From the NCBI RefSeq assembly GCF_001570585.1, contig NZ_BBXF01000003.1:655353-719352 (forward strand): a DNA stretch of 64,000 nt. Reading direction: 5' to 3'. Below the pieces are notes generated by a model. That model saw only the letters and a program-made list of their open reading frames with translations, ran no database searches and was not told where the DNA came from. Both the position numbers and the translations under genes were made by a program. Below, piece by piece: positions 18,236-28,400 of the stretch. This DNA is from Herbidospora daliensis (GTDB taxonomy: Bacteria; Actinomycetota; Actinomycetes; Streptosporangiales; Streptosporangiaceae). The first letter of the stretch is position 1. Each line of letters opens with the position of its first letter.

Positions 18236-19226
18236 CGGCGAGCCGGGCGGCGTCGAGCCGGGCCGGGCCCATGTAGTAGAGGACCGTTCCCGCGTTCAGT
18301 TCGGTCGGCCACGGCGGGTTGACCAGCAGCGTCGCGCCGTCGCGGGCGGCCAGCAGGGTCGCGCCGTGGTGGCGGCCCAAGACGGTCTGGCAGTGCTCGA
18401 CCGTCACCGGCCCGACCGTGAGCGGCACCGAATAGGTGTCGGCGCCGCCGTGGGTCATGAGCTGGGCGTAGATCTCGCTGATCCCGGGGTCCTTCAGCTC
18501 CTCGGTGATCATGTGCGGGGTGTGCCACTGCACGCAGCGGATCCTCTCGCCGACGTACCGGACCTGCCTGACCCGCGCGAGATCGCGCAGCGCCACCACC
18601 AGATGCGCGGTGGTGGTCACGTGGTCGGCGGTCAGCGCGACGGCGAGGGCCTCGTTGTCGTCGCGGGCGTCGACCAGCACGCTGTGCGCCCTGTCGACGC
18701 CCGCTCTGCGCAGCGTCCTCTCGTCGGCCAGGTCGCCCCGGACGAACTCGACGTCCTTCTCGGGCATGGGATGGCTCTGGACGTCGTCCCAGGCGCAGAC
18801 GACCACCTTCGTGCCGTCGGCGGTGAGTTCGTCCACCATCGTCTCGGTACGTCCCGGGCTGTAGCCCAGCAGCACGATGTGGCCGGACTCTCGCACCGTG
18901 ATCGAGCCGTGCATGCGGCGTCCCCTCGTCCGTTCGATCCGGGTGGCGAGGCGGGTGAACAGCGTCGTCAGCGTGGCGATGCCGCCGACGATCACGTAGA
19001 CCCCGACGGCGTGGCCCAGCGGCGATTCAGGGAACAGGTCGCCGTAGCCCACGGTCGAGGTCGTCACCACGAACCACCACCAGAAGTTGTCCGGCGAGGT
19101 GATGTCGGCGCCCGGTTCGGCCAGCGTCATCAGGGGCCAGCTCGTCGCGAACACCACGGCCAGCACGAGCACGGGAGTCCACCAGGTGCTGATCCGGGCT
19201 AGCAGCCGCGCGAGGAAGATCGGCAT
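18207..19226 (-). CDS. Two-TM potassium channel with TrkA-N/RCK cytoplasmic domain
   Basis: About 339 residues. TM1 (VLVLAVVFATSWPLMTLA), a pore helix with selectivity filter TTSTVGYGD, and TM2 (VGVYVIVGGIATLTTLFTRLATRI) form a minimal K+ channel. The cytoplasmic RCK domain has a Rossmann start HIVLLGYSPGRTETMVDEL, where the usual GxGxxG is replaced by GYSPG. It continues into strand-aspartate and nucleotide-contact blocks (VEFVRGDLADERTLRRAGV) and a C-terminal lobe. I chose the ATG at 19226 (GGGGA 6 bp upstream) over upstream in-frame starts to 19316. It probably controls K+ flux and membrane potential, gated by a ligand at the RCK domain. Confidence 0.88.
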   Translation of the reverse strand: MPIFLARLLARISTWWTPVLVLAVVFATSWPLMTLAEPGADITSPDNFWWWFVVTTSTVGYGDLFPESPLGHAVGVYVIVGGIATLTTLFTRLATRIERTRGRRMHGSITVRESGHIVLLGYSPGRTETMVDELTADGTKVVVCAWDDVQSHPMPEKDVEFVRGDLADERTLRRAGVDRAHSVLVDARDDNEALAVALTADHVTTTAHLVVALRDLARVRQVRYVGERIRCVQWHTPHMITEELKDPGISEIYAQLMTHGGADTYSVPLTVGPVTVEHCQTVLGRHHGATLLAARDGATLLVNPPWPTELNAGTVLYYMGPARLDAARLAVSLGVPASR

Positions 19227-19322
19227 CTCAATCCCCATTCCGGTGCAGGTCACCTTATAGGCGACAAGCAGGAAAAGGTCCTCACAAATTGGACTCGGCA
19301 CCTGGACTCGGCACATGGAGGA

Positions 19323-19360
19323 GCCGTGGACCTCCCGGCGGCGCCCGGGAGACCCACGGC
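19323..19360. terminator. Hairpin terminator after the discoidin/beta-helix gene
   Basis: Arms GCCGTGG and CTCCCGG on the left pair with CCGGGAG and CCACGGC on the right. A 2x2 internal bulge (AC/AC) interrupts the stem, and the loop is six bases. It lies 14 bp past the stop of the leftward gene ending at 19374 and before the start of the channel gene, so it insulates two genes on the same strand. Confidence 0.65.
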
Positions 19361-19373
19361 CCAGCTTTTCGGG

Positions 19374-21950
19374 TTACGGGTAGGAGACCACCTTCGCGGG
19401 GATGGTCGCCGTGCCCTGGGCGGGTCCGCCGGTCGTGTTGATCACGTGGTTGATGATCCCGTTGCCGCCCAGCGAGACCGCCAGCAGGCTGTGGAACTTC
19501 ACCGTGGACCTGATCGGCACCTCGAAGACCCGGTCGACCTGGATGGTCGGGTCGACGTTGAAGTAGCAGTAGGCGCCCATGCCCCAGCCCTCGTGGACCT
19601 GGACGTTGTCGCCCACCTTGTAGGCGGCCCAGCCCTTGACCGAGCCGTTCATGTAGGCGGCCTGGTTCGGCGGGTCGTACGCCTTCTCGTTCTGGAAGAA
19701 GATCGTCCGGCCGCGCTCGCCGTACCACTCGACGTCGTACTTGCGGTAGTGCTCGACGAACAGGCCGGTGGCCAGGACGTCGTCACCGTTCACGATCAGG
19801 CCGGTCTCGGCGGTGTTGACGTTCCAGCCGATGCCCTCGCCGTGGTCGCCGCGCCAGAGCCACGTGTGGTCGATGATCACGTCGTCGCTGTTGACGATGA
19901 CGCTGACCTCGGCGTTGCCGGCGAAGGCGCCGCCGATGCGGACGAACACGTCCGACAGGGTGGTCGGGTTGGCGCTGTGGTCGGCCGAGGAGCCGGGCGG
20001 GCCGACCTCGATGAGCACCGGCGACTTCTGCGGTCCGGCGTCGATCAGGAAGCCCGCCAGGCGCACGCCGTCGACGTCGGCGACCTTCATCGCCACCGCG
20101 GCGTTCTCGGGGATGATCGTCGCCAGGCCGAGGCCCAGCACGACCGTGTTGGCCCGGTCGATGTTGATCGGGGCGCTGGTGCGGTAGATGCCCGGGGTCA
20201 GCAGCAGGTGCAGGCCCTGGGCGAGCGCCGCGTTGATGCGGGCGGCCGAGTCGCCGGGCTTGGCGACGTAGAACTGCGACAGCGGGAGCGAGGTGCCGGG
20301 GGTGGCGCCGTTCGCCCAGCTCTGGCCGCGCGCGTTGGTGCGGAGCGAGGGCACGAAGACGCGGTAGGCGCCGGAGCCGTCGACGTACAGGTAGGGCTTC
20401 TCCCGCGAGAGCGGGGTGTTCTGCAGCGTGGTGTAGACGGGCTCGGGGAAGCCGGTGGCCGGGGCGCCGTTGACGCCCGAGAACACCATGTTCCACACGC
20501 CGTTCAGCCAGCCGCCGATCGTGGAGTCACGGGTGTACCACTGCTGCTGCGAGTAGGGCCCGACGGTCCCGTCGATGCGCGAGTCGGCGATGTAGCCGCC
20601 CGACGCCCAGCCGTAGCCGGTCGGCGCGAGGTTCAGGTTGCCCTTGATCCACATGCGGCGGAACGGCGCGGCCTGCGAGACGGCCCACTGGTTGGTGCCG
20701 CCGGTCGGCTGCACCGACAGGTTCTCGGTGGAGCGCCAGAAGTTCTGCGTCGCGTTGCCGTTGAACCAGCCGGCGTCGACGGTGATGCCGCCGTTGATCG
20801 TGACGTCGCCGGGGTTCTGGCCGAGGCCGTAGATCGAGGTGTAGAACCCGACCTTGGCGTTCACGTTGTAGGTGCCCGGCTTGAACATGAACGCGTGGCG
20901 TCCGGTGCCGAACTGGGCCGACTCCTGCTGCGTGAACACCGAGTCGAGCTGGCTCTGGATGGTCGCGGCCGGGGTCGAGGGGTCGTAGACGTGGACGTTC
21001 GGGCCCAGGTCGCCGCCGCCCGTGATCGGGCCGCCCGGGTCGCCCGGGTCGACGGGGCCGCTGCCGGTGTAGACCGCCATCTCCCAGAGTGAGTAGCCGT
21101 AGCCGGTGCCGCGGGCGGTGCCGTACATGCGGATGTAGCGGCCGTTGCCGGTCACGGTGTGCGACTGCACGCCGCCGGTCGCCCCGGTCACCGTCTTCAA
21201 GGTGGTCCAGCTGGTGCCGTTGGTCGACGACTGGAGCTGGAATGAGGAGGCGTAGGCGGCCTCCCAGCGCAGGTCGATCTTGCAGACGTCCACGGCGGAA
21301 CCGAGGTCGACCTGGACCCACTGCGGGTCGCTCGCCGCGCTCGACCAGCGGGTTCCGGTGTTGCCGTCGACCGCGGCCGAGGCCGGGAAGCCGGCGCCCT
21401 GGAGCGAGGAGGCGGTGGCGGTCTTGTTGAGCGCCGCGTTGGTGGTGCCGCAGGTGCCGCCGGAGGAGCCGTCCGGCCCGAAGACCTGGAACTCCCACAG
21501 CGAGTAGCCCCAGCCGGTGGCCCGGGTGACGCCCTGCATCCGGACATACCGATAGGTACCGCTCACGGACAGGGTGTCGGTGCCTCCGTCACCTCCGGTG
21601 ACGCTCTGCAGATCCGTCCAGGAGGTGCCGTTGGCCGAACCCTGGATCTTGTACGCGCTCCCGTAGGCCCCCTCCCAGAGGAGGGTCACCTTGTTGATCG
21701 CCTGGGCCGACCCGAGGTCGACCTGCAGCCACTGGTCGTTGGTGTAGAGGCTCGACCAGCGGGTGCCGGTGTTGCCGTCGACGGCCGCCGAGGCGGGCGT
21801 GCCGCCGTTCTCGGCGGAGGAGGACGTCGCCGTCTTGCCCTGAGACAACAAGACGTCGGCGAAGGCGGGATTGGCCGGTAAGGCGATCAGCGTGGCGGCG
21901 GCGACCACCGACGCGGTGCCCAAGGCGACGAGCCTGGACAGACCTCTCAT
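19374..21950 (-). CDS. Secreted protein with two F5/8-type C (discoidin) domains and a beta-helix
   Basis: An 858-residue secreted protein with a signal peptide at 1-31 (ends AFA). Two F5/8C carbohydrate-binding domains follow at about 32-160 and 170-300, each containing VDGNTGTRWSS and a Q-W-(L/V)-Q-V-D-L-G-S-A block. After a Gly/Pro/Asp linker comes a region of about 540 residues that reads as a right-handed beta-helix: repeated short strands with GTYNVNAKVGFYTSIYGLG, TIIPENAAV and DDVIIDHTWLWRGDHGEG. Such proteins are often labelled only by their F5/8 domains. A polysaccharide lyase or hydrolase role is plausible, but I cannot name a substrate or catalytic pair. GGAG sits 7 bp before the ATG. 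Confidence 0.85.
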   Translation of the reverse strand: MRGLSRLVALGTASVVAAATLIALPANPAFADVLLSQGKTATSSSAENGGTPASAAVDGNTGTRWSSLYTNDQWLQVDLGSAQAINKVTLLWEGAYGSAYKIQGSANGTSWTDLQSVTGGDGGTDTLSVSGTYRYVRMQGVTRATGWGYSLWEFQVFGPDGSSGGTCGTTNAALNKTATASSLQGAGFPASAAVDGNTGTRWSSAASDPQWVQVDLGSAVDVCKIDLRWEAAYASSFQLQSSTNGTSWTTLKTVTGATGGVQSHTVTGNGRYIRMYGTARGTGYGYSLWEMAVYTGSGPVDPGDPGGPITGGGDLGPNVHVYDPSTPAATIQSQLDSVFTQQESAQFGTGRHAFMFKPGTYNVNAKVGFYTSIYGLGQNPGDVTINGGITVDAGWFNGNATQNFWRSTENLSVQPTGGTNQWAVSQAAPFRRMWIKGNLNLAPTGYGWASGGYIADSRIDGTVGPYSQQQWYTRDSTIGGWLNGVWNMVFSGVNGAPATGFPEPVYTTLQNTPLSREKPYLYVDGSGAYRVFVPSLRTNARGQSWANGATPGTSLPLSQFYVAKPGDSAARINAALAQGLHLLLTPGIYRTSAPINIDRANTVVLGLGLATIIPENAAVAMKVADVDGVRLAGFLIDAGPQKSPVLIEVGPPGSSADHSANPTTLSDVFVRIGGAFAGNAEVSVIVNSDDVIIDHTWLWRGDHGEGIGWNVNTAETGLIVNGDDVLATGLFVEHYRKYDVEWYGERGRTIFFQNEKAYDPPNQAAYMNGSVKGWAAYKVGDNVQVHEGWGMGAYCYFNVDPTIQVDRVFEVPIRSTVKFHSLLAVSLGGNGIINHVINTTGGPAQGTATIPAKVVSYP

Positions 21951-22052
21951 GCGTGTTCTCCACAGTGAAGGGGGGTGTGAAGGGTCTTTCTCAATGCCTT
22001 ATTTCGATCCTTGATTTAACTTAACGGGAACATGGACGTCAAGGGGTAGCCT

Positions 22053-23270
22053 GTGGCGGTGACGACCTTCAACCCTGAATTGCCCGACGACGTCCGTGAG
22101 GTCCGCGAGTGGGTGCACGCCTTCGCCCGCGACGTCGTCCGCCCAGCTGGGAGCCTGTGGGACGACCGTGAGGAGACCCCGTGGCCGGTGCTCCAGGAGG
22201 CGGCCAAGATCGGCCTCTATTCGATGGATTTCTTCGCGACCCAGTGGTTCGAGGACAGCGGTCTGGGGTTGCCGGTCGCCTTCGAGGAACTGTTCTGGGG
22301 CGACGCCGGAATCGGCCTCTCCCTGACGGCGACGGGCCTGGCCGCCGCCGCGTTGTCGGCCAACGGAACCGACGAACAGGTCGGGACCTGGTTGCCGGTC
22401 ATGTTCGGCACCCCTGACGACGTGGCGGTGGGAGCGTTCTGCGCCTCGGAACCGGACGCGGGCTCCGACGTGGGAGCGATCCGCACGTCGGCCACCCGCC
22501 TGCCGTCGGGCGATTTCCGGCTGAACGGGACCAAGACGTGGGTGTCGAACGGCGGCATCGCCGCCGTCCACATCGTGGTGGCGACCGTCGACCCGTCACT
22601 GGGCGCGCGCGGGCAGATGACCTTCGTCGTGCCCCCCGGAACCCCCGGCTTCTCCCAGGGCCAGAAGTTCCGCAAGCACGGCATCAGGGCCTCCCACACC
22701 GCCGAGGTGGTCTTGGACGATGTGGTGCTGCCCGCCTCGTGCCTGCTGGGCGGGGTCGACAAGATGGAGGAACGCCTGGCGCGGGCCCGCTCGGGCCAGA
22801 GCTCGGGCGGCCAGGCCGCGCTGCGGACCTTCGAGGCCACCCGCCCGGTCGTCGCGTCGATGGCCGTCGGGATCGCACGGGCGGCCTTCGAATACGCGCG
22901 CGACTACGCGCGCGAGCGGCGGCAGTTCGGCCGGGCCATCGGCGAGAACCAGGCCGTCGCGTTCCTGCTGGCCGACATGGCGACCCGGATCGAGGTGGCC
23001 CGCCTGCTGACGTGGAAGGCGGCCTGGATGGGCCGGCAGGGGGCCGGGTTCTCCCAGGCCGAGGGGTCGATGTCGAAACTGGTGGCGGGGGAGACGGCGG
23101 TGTGGGTGACCGAGCAGGCGATTCAGGTGCTGGGCGGGGCGGGCTACACGCGCGACCACCCGGTGGAGCGCTTCCACCGGGACGCGAAGATCTTCACCAT
23201 CTTCGAGGGGACGTCGGAGATCCAGCGCCTGATCATCTCCCGAGCGGTCACCGGCCTCCAGGTCCGATGA
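22053..23270 (+). CDS. Acyl-CoA dehydrogenase
   Basis: A 405-residue flavoprotein of beta-oxidation or amino-acid/acyl catabolism. The FAD-binding blocks [16 protein letters not shown] and TKTWVSNGG, the substrate-helix [22 protein letters not shown] and the C-terminal [23 protein letters not shown] are all present. The catalytic Glu is in IFEGTSEIQ, the position used by medium- and short-chain enzymes. The GTG start at 22053 has AAGGGG about 7 bp upstream. It is divergent from the discoidin gene across 102 bp containing TTTAACTTAAC. The acyl specificity is not readable. Confidence 0.93.
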   Translation: MAVTTFNPELPDDVREVREWVHAFARDVVRPAGSLWDDREETPWPVLQEAAKIGLYSMDFFATQWFEDSGLGLPVAFEELFWGDAGIGLSLTATGLAAAALSANGTDEQVGTWLPVMFGTPDDVAVGAFCASEPDAGSDVGAIRTSATRLPSGDFRLNGTKTWVSNGGIAAVHIVVATVDPSLGARGQMTFVVPPGTPGFSQGQKFRKHGIRASHTAEVVLDDVVLPASCLLGGVDKMEERLARARSGQSSGGQAALRTFEATRPVVASMAVGIARAAFEYARDYARERRQFGRAIGENQAVAFLLADMATRIEVARLLTWKAAWMGRQGAGFSQAEGSMSKLVAGETAVWVTEQAIQVLGGAGYTRDHPVERFHRDAKIFTIFEGTSEIQRLIISRAVTGLQVR

Positions 23271-23273
23271 ACG

Positions 23274-23463
23274 ACGTGCGCCTCCGAGGGGCTGGTGCGC
23301 TTCACCGCCGAACTCGACGTGGCCTGGCGCTACGACGGCGAGTTCGGGGGGATCTCCGACTGCTGCGCGCTGACCGTGGCCGGGCAGGACGCAAGGGCCT
23401 GCTACTACGCCGACTTCCGCGTCATCCGGGTGCGCGACGGGGTGACCACCGGCTGGCCTAAAA
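23274..23463 (+). pseudogene. Orphan coding fragment directly downstream of the acyl-CoA dehydrogenase
   Basis: In the same frame as the dehydrogenase and right after its stop, about 60 codons keep strong G/C third positions. They read like the middle of a soluble protein (FTAELDVAWRYDGEFGGISD, then CCALTVAGQDARACYYADF). There is no start codon ahead of GTG 23295. The coding character stops abruptly near CCT AAA ACC (about 23459), after which the frame becomes Arg-rich noise. I read it as a remnant of a truncated gene. A real 132-residue gene starting at 23295 is the less likely alternative. Confidence 0.4.
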
Positions 23464-23502
23464 CCGGTCGAATCCGGGCAGCCGGCGCTGCGATCATCCC
23501 GT

Positions 23503-24762
23503 ATGCGGATCAGCGTGTACGACCTGTTCGACGACGTCGTCCCGGAGAGCCGGCTCTGGGAGCTCACCGCCGAAGAGTGGATCGATCTCGACGCGTCGAT
23601 GCGTTCCGGCTACCGCCGGCAGGTGCCGCGTCGCGTCATGCTGATGGCGCGTCCCGCCCACGTCCTGCTGATGGCGTGCAGCAGTCGGGGTGAGTTCCGG
23701 GAGCGGGCGATTCCGCAGCTCGCGCGCCATCCGGTCCTGTGGCCGCTGCTGGTCGTCCGGGCCCTCGACTGGGCCGGGCCGGTGCGCGACTACGCCCGGC
23801 ACATCCTCCTCAACGTCGCGACGCGGCCCGAGGCGGCGCGGCGCATGATTCCGACCGCCGTGCGGCTGCGCGGCAGGCGGGGCGGGGCCGATCTGCTCGA
23901 CCTGCTCCACCCGGTGATCCCCTTGGACCGGCACGCCGACTTCGACGGGGCGACGATGCGGTTCGTCGTCGAGGAGCTGATCCGGCGAGGCGACGTCGAG
24001 GCCGTGCGCACACTGCATGAGCGGATGACCGCGCCGGGGGCGCTGCTGCGCGCGGCGGCGTACCTGATCGAGCGGAGCGACCCCGAGCCGTTTCTCGGGT
24101 CGCCGTTCGCCCCGATCAGGGCGCGGGCGCTGGTGCTGGCGCCGCATCGGGGCGGTGAGTTCCTCGGCGACCGGTCGAAGATCGTCCGGCTGACGGCCCA
24201 GGGGCTCGTCAGGCGGGCGGGGGGTGATCCCGCGCCCTGGTATCGCGCCCGGCTGGGGAGCGCCGTCTCGATCCTGGGGCTGGGGGAGAGCGGCGGGCCC
24301 GCCGACGCGGAGCTGGTCGTGCCGTTCCTGCGGGATCCGCGGGCGCGGGTGCGGGCCGCCGCCGTCACCGCCCTGCGGGTGTGGGGACGGCACGACGACG
24401 TCGCCGCGCTGGTGCGCGACCCGTCGCCCCGGGTGGTGCGGCAGGTGGTGCAGAGCCTGCGGGCCGCCGGGGCCGCGCCGGACTTCGGGCTGCTCGACCG
24501 GGCCGGCCCGCCGCACGTGCGGCGGGCCGGGCACCGCCTGCTCGCCGCCGCCGATCCGTGGACGCGGCTCAAGGCCGACCTGCTGCTGCTCGACGACCCC
24601 GACCTGGGGGCGGGCGCGGCGGCGGACCTGCGGGTGTGGTGCGAGCGGGTGCTGGTCAGGCTCTACCGGCCGTGCCCGGAACCGTTGCGGGAGGAACTGG
24701 CCGGGCTCCTCGCGAAAGCGCCGGAGGAGATCCGGGCGCGGGCGGGCTGGGTGCTCAGGTAG
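23503..24762 (+). CDS. HEAT-repeat-like protein of unknown function
   Basis: A 419-residue, Arg/Leu-rich alpha-helical protein. From about residue 75 onward it is a string of helical pairs of HEAT/ARM type, for example FLRDPRARVRAAAVTALRVW then GRHDDVAALVRDPSPRVVRQ. It has no signal peptide or TM segment. No ribosome binding site is visible before the ATG at 23503, so it may be leaderless or start elsewhere. Its 3' end overlaps the convergent HTH gene by 8 bp. HEAT solenoids are usually protein-binding scaffolds; no partner is suggested here. Confidence 0.8.
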   Translation: MRISVYDLFDDVVPESRLWELTAEEWIDLDASMRSGYRRQVPRRVMLMARPAHVLLMACSSRGEFRERAIPQLARHPVLWPLLVVRALDWAGPVRDYARHILLNVATRPEAARRMIPTAVRLRGRRGGADLLDLLHPVIPLDRHADFDGATMRFVVEELIRRGDVEAVRTLHERMTAPGALLRAAAYLIERSDPEPFLGSPFAPIRARALVLAPHRGGEFLGDRSKIVRLTAQGLVRRAGGDPAPWYRARLGSAVSILGLGESGGPADAELVVPFLRDPRARVRAAAVTALRVWGRHDDVAALVRDPSPRVVRQVVQSLRAAGAAPDFGLLDRAGPPHVRRAGHRLLAAADPWTRLKADLLLLDDPDLGAGAAADLRVWCERVLVRLYRPCPEPLREELAGLLAKAPEEIRARAGWVLR

Positions 24763-25126
24763 CGACCCGGCCGGCCAGCCGTTCGTAGCGCTGTTTGGCC
24801 GCCTGGGGCGAGCCGAGGCCCAGCGAGGTGGCGATCTCCTGCCAGGTCAGGCCGCGCCCCCGGGCGATCAGCAGCAGGCTCGCCTCCAGCTGGTCCATCT
24901 CTCCCCTGACGAGCGGCATCAAGGTCAGGGCCGCCGACAGGTCGGAGGTGTCGACTTCCGGTTCGCCGTCGTCAGGGGCGGCGGAACCGGCGGCCAGCAT
25001 GGTCACGAGGCGGACCGCCTCGTGGGGGCCGAGGACCGTCGGGTGGACCTGACGGGCGCGCTGGGCTTCGGTCGCGGCGTGGCGGGTGGCGATGTGGGTG
25101 AGGGATGCGTACACGTCCACCAGCAT
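24755..25126 (-). CDS. Small HTH protein, sigma-70 region-4-like
   Basis: A 123-residue protein. The C-terminal third, LTWQEIATSLGLGSPQAAKQ followed by RYERL, is a helix-turn-helix resembling sigma factor region 4. The N-terminal part is helical (EAQRARQVHP ... HEAVRLVTML). Proteins of this size and pattern are common in streptomycetes and relatives and are simply called DNA-binding proteins. The ATG at 25126 has GAAAGAG just upstream. An operator-like array of CAAC/GTTG half-sites begins 6 bp upstream of the start codon, so autoregulation is likely. Confidence 0.8.
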   Translation of the reverse strand: MLVDVYASLTHIATRHAATEAQRARQVHPTVLGPHEAVRLVTMLAAGSAAPDDGEPEVDTSDLSAALTLMPLVRGEMDQLEASLLLIARGRGLTWQEIATSLGLGSPQAAKQRYERLAGRVAT

Positions 25127-25131
25127 GGCTC

Positions 25132-25164
25132 TTTCAACGAAACGTTGTCAACAGAATGTTGAAA
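25132..25164. promoter_or_regulatory. Double CAAC-N5-GTTG operator upstream of the small HTH gene
   Basis: Two 13-bp palindromes, CAAC-GAAAC-GTTG and CAAC-AGAAT-GTTG, lie in tandem with a single T between them. The whole 33-bp block is flanked by TTT and AAA, so its outer arms (TTTCAAC ... GTTGAAA) are also inverted. Arms are conserved while spacers differ, the mark of protein binding rather than a simple repeat. It occupies roughly -6 to -38 relative to the HTH gene's ATG and 256 bp upstream of the large sugar-dehydrogenase gene. Confidence 0.6.
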
Positions 25165-25419
25165 CATCGGATCGTTATCCTATTCAGGGGTGCATGATCC
25201 ACTAGGGCCGTGTTACAAAATCCTCGATCGCTTCCGCGGACATCTGTCCGGGCGGCCGAGACGGGTGGCACCCCGTCTGGTCGTCCGGCCGCGCCGTGGC
25301 CGAGAGCACCGGGTTCCGCGTCCGCGGGGCCTCATCGGACGTGATCCCTGACACGGCAACATGCGCGGCGGCGCGCGCCTTGCCTGACGAGACCCCTCAC
25401 TCGTTCAGGAAAGGACCCC

Positions 25420-28400
25420 ATGTCCCCACGTCTCCGGCGATGGGCCACGCTCTTGTCGGCGGCGGCGCTGACGATCACGGGCACCGTGGTCGTCTCCGCC
25501 CCGGCCCAGGCCGTCGACATCCCCGCGGCCGACTACCAGCAGGTCCCGCTGGCCGTCGGCAGCGCGAAGCTCGGCGAGGCCATGTCCCTGGCCGTCCTCC
25601 CGAACCGGAACGTCGTGCACACCGCGCGCGACGGCTGGGTGCGGGTCACCACCCCGGCCGGCATCACCAAGAACGCGGGCAAGCTGAACGTCTACACCCA
25701 CGACGAGGAAGGTCTCCAGGGGGTGGCGGCCGACCCGGCCTTCGCCACCAACCGGTGGATCTACCTCTTCTACTCGCCCCGGCTCGACACGCCCACGGGC
25801 GACGCGCCCAAGGAGGGCACGCCGGAGCAGTTCGAGGCGTGGAAGGGGCACCTGAACCTGTCGCGGTTCACCCTCAACGCCGACGACACCCTTGACCTGG
25901 CCAGCGAGAAGGTGATCCTCGAGGTCCCGAACGACCGGGGGCAGTGCTGCCACGTCGGCGGCGACATCGACTTCGACGCCGAGGGCAACCTCTACCTGAC
26001 CACGGGCGACGACACCAACCCGTTCGAGTCGGACGCGTACACCCCCATCGACGAGCGCACCACCCGCAACCCGCAGTTCGACGCGCAGCGCTCCTCGGGC
26101 AACACCAACGACCTGCGCGGCAAGGTGCTGCGCATCACGCCGAAGGCCGACGGGACGTACACCATCCCCGAAGGGAACATGTTCGCCCCGGGCACCGCGG
26201 GCACCCGGCCCGAGATCTACGCCATGGGCTTCCGCAACCCGTTCCGGATGAGCGTCGACAAGGCGACCGGCATCGTCTACCTGGGCGACTACGGCCCGGA
26301 CGCCGGCGGGCCGAGCGCCAGCCGGGGCCCCGCCGGGCAGGTCGAGTTCAACCGGGTGACCGGGCCCGGCAACTACGGCTGGCCCTACTGCACCGGGACC
26401 AACACGAGCAACGAGGTGTACAACGAGTACACCTTCCCGAGCGGCCCCTCCGGCGCGAAGTACGACTGCGCGAACGGCCCCGCGAACAACTCCTTCCGCA
26501 ACACCGGCCTGGCGACCCTGCCCCCGGCCGTGCCCGCGTGGATCAAGTACGGCTTCGAGGGCTCCCCGACGGAGTTCGGCGGCGGCTCCGAGTCGCCGAT
26601 GGGCGGCCCGGTCTACCGCTACGACGCCGGCCTGGAGTCGAACGTCAAGTTCCCGCAGTCGCTCGACGGCCGGTTCTTCGCCGGTGAGCTCGGCCGCAAG
26701 TGGATCAAGGCGATCGAGGTGAAGGCCGACGGCTCGCGCGGCGAGATCGCGCCCTTCCCGTGGACCGGCCAGCAGGTCATGGACATGGCCTTCGGCCCCG
26801 ACGGCGCCCTCTACGTGCTCGACTACGGCAGCGGCGCCGGCGACCAGGCGATCTACCGCATCGACTACCTGGCCAACAGCAACCGCAGCCCGGTCGCCCG
26901 CATCGTCACCGACCGCATCTCCGGCGTCGACCCGCTGACCGTGAAGTTCACCGGCGACACCTCCTCCGACCCCGAGGGCAGCGCGCTCACCTACGCGTGG
27001 GACTTCGGCGACGGCGGCACTTCGACCGAGGCCAACCCGACCCACACCTTCGAGGACGAGGGCGTCTTCGACGTCGTGCTGACCGTGACCGACCCCGACG
27101 GCGCGACCGGCAGCACCAACGTCTCGATCCACTCCGGCAACACCCTGCCGACCGTCACCCTGAAGTCGCCCGTCGCGGGCGCCCTGTTCGACTTCGGCGA
27201 CACGATCCCGTTCGAGATCGAGGTCACCGACCCCGAAGACGGCGACGTCGACTGCGGCCGGGTCGAGCTCGACTACGCGCTCGGCCACGACCAGCACGCC
27301 CACCTGATCACCTCGCGGACCGGCTGCACCGGCACGATCGTGGTGCCCAAGGACGGCGAGCACGACGCGGCGGCCAACCTCTACGGCGTCTTCACCGCCC
27401 GCTACGTCGACGAGGGCGGCCTGGAGAACACCCAGACCGTCACCCTCCAGCCCAAGCACCGCCAGGCCGAGCACGCCCACACCCTTCAGGGCGTGCAGGT
27501 CACCACGCCGGGCGGATCGGAGGGCGGCCGGGCCATCGGCCACACCGACAACAACGACTGGATCTCCTTCGAGCCGTACGCCCTCGGCAACGCCACCAAG
27601 ATCACCGTACGGACCGCCTCGGGCGGCGTCGGCGGCACGATCGAGGTGCGCGCGGGCTCCCCGACCGGCACCCTGCTCGGCACGGTCGCCGCGCCGAAGA
27701 CCGCCGGATGGGGCGACTTCGTCGTCAACACCGGCGACCTGACCAACGCGCCCGCCGGGACGACCAAGCTCTACCTCGTCTTCAAGGGCCCGGCCGGCGC
27801 CCTGTTCGACCTCGACTGGTTCGACTTCACCACCACCGGCGAACTCGACGCCACCACGGTCGAGGGCGAGGCGTTCACCTCGACGTTCGGCGTCCAGGAC
27901 GCGCCGCACGGCAACGCCAGCGGCGGCAAGGCGGCCGGCTACACCGACCCGGGCGACTGGGCCGGCTACGCGCCGATCAACCTGACCGGCGCGACCACCT
28001 TCACCGCCCGCATCGCCTCCGGCGGCCCCGGGGGCACGTTGTCGATCCGGCACGGCTCGCAGACCGGCCCGCTCCTGGGCACGATCACGGTCGCCAACAC
28101 CGGCGGCTGGGAGGACTACGTCGACCTGTCGACGCGGCTCACCAACGTGCCGGCCGGGAACGGGCAGCTCTTCCTCGTCTTCGACGGGCCGTCCGGCCGG
28201 GGCGCGCTGTTCGACGTCGACTACTGGACCCTCGTCAGGGAGCCGATCCCCGACGACAAGGTCCTGGTGTTCTCCAAGACGGCCGGGTTCCGGCACGGCT
28301 CGATCGGCGTCGGCCTCCAGGCCCTCACCCAGCTCGGCCAGGCCAACGGGTTCGAGGTCGTCAACTCCGAGGACGGCGGCGACTTCACCGCCGAGACCCT

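Noticed and set aside
19326-21092. A 588-codon frame opposite the discoidin/beta-helix gene
   Set aside because: Antisense shadow with repetitive Val/Asp/Gly composition and no ribosome binding site.
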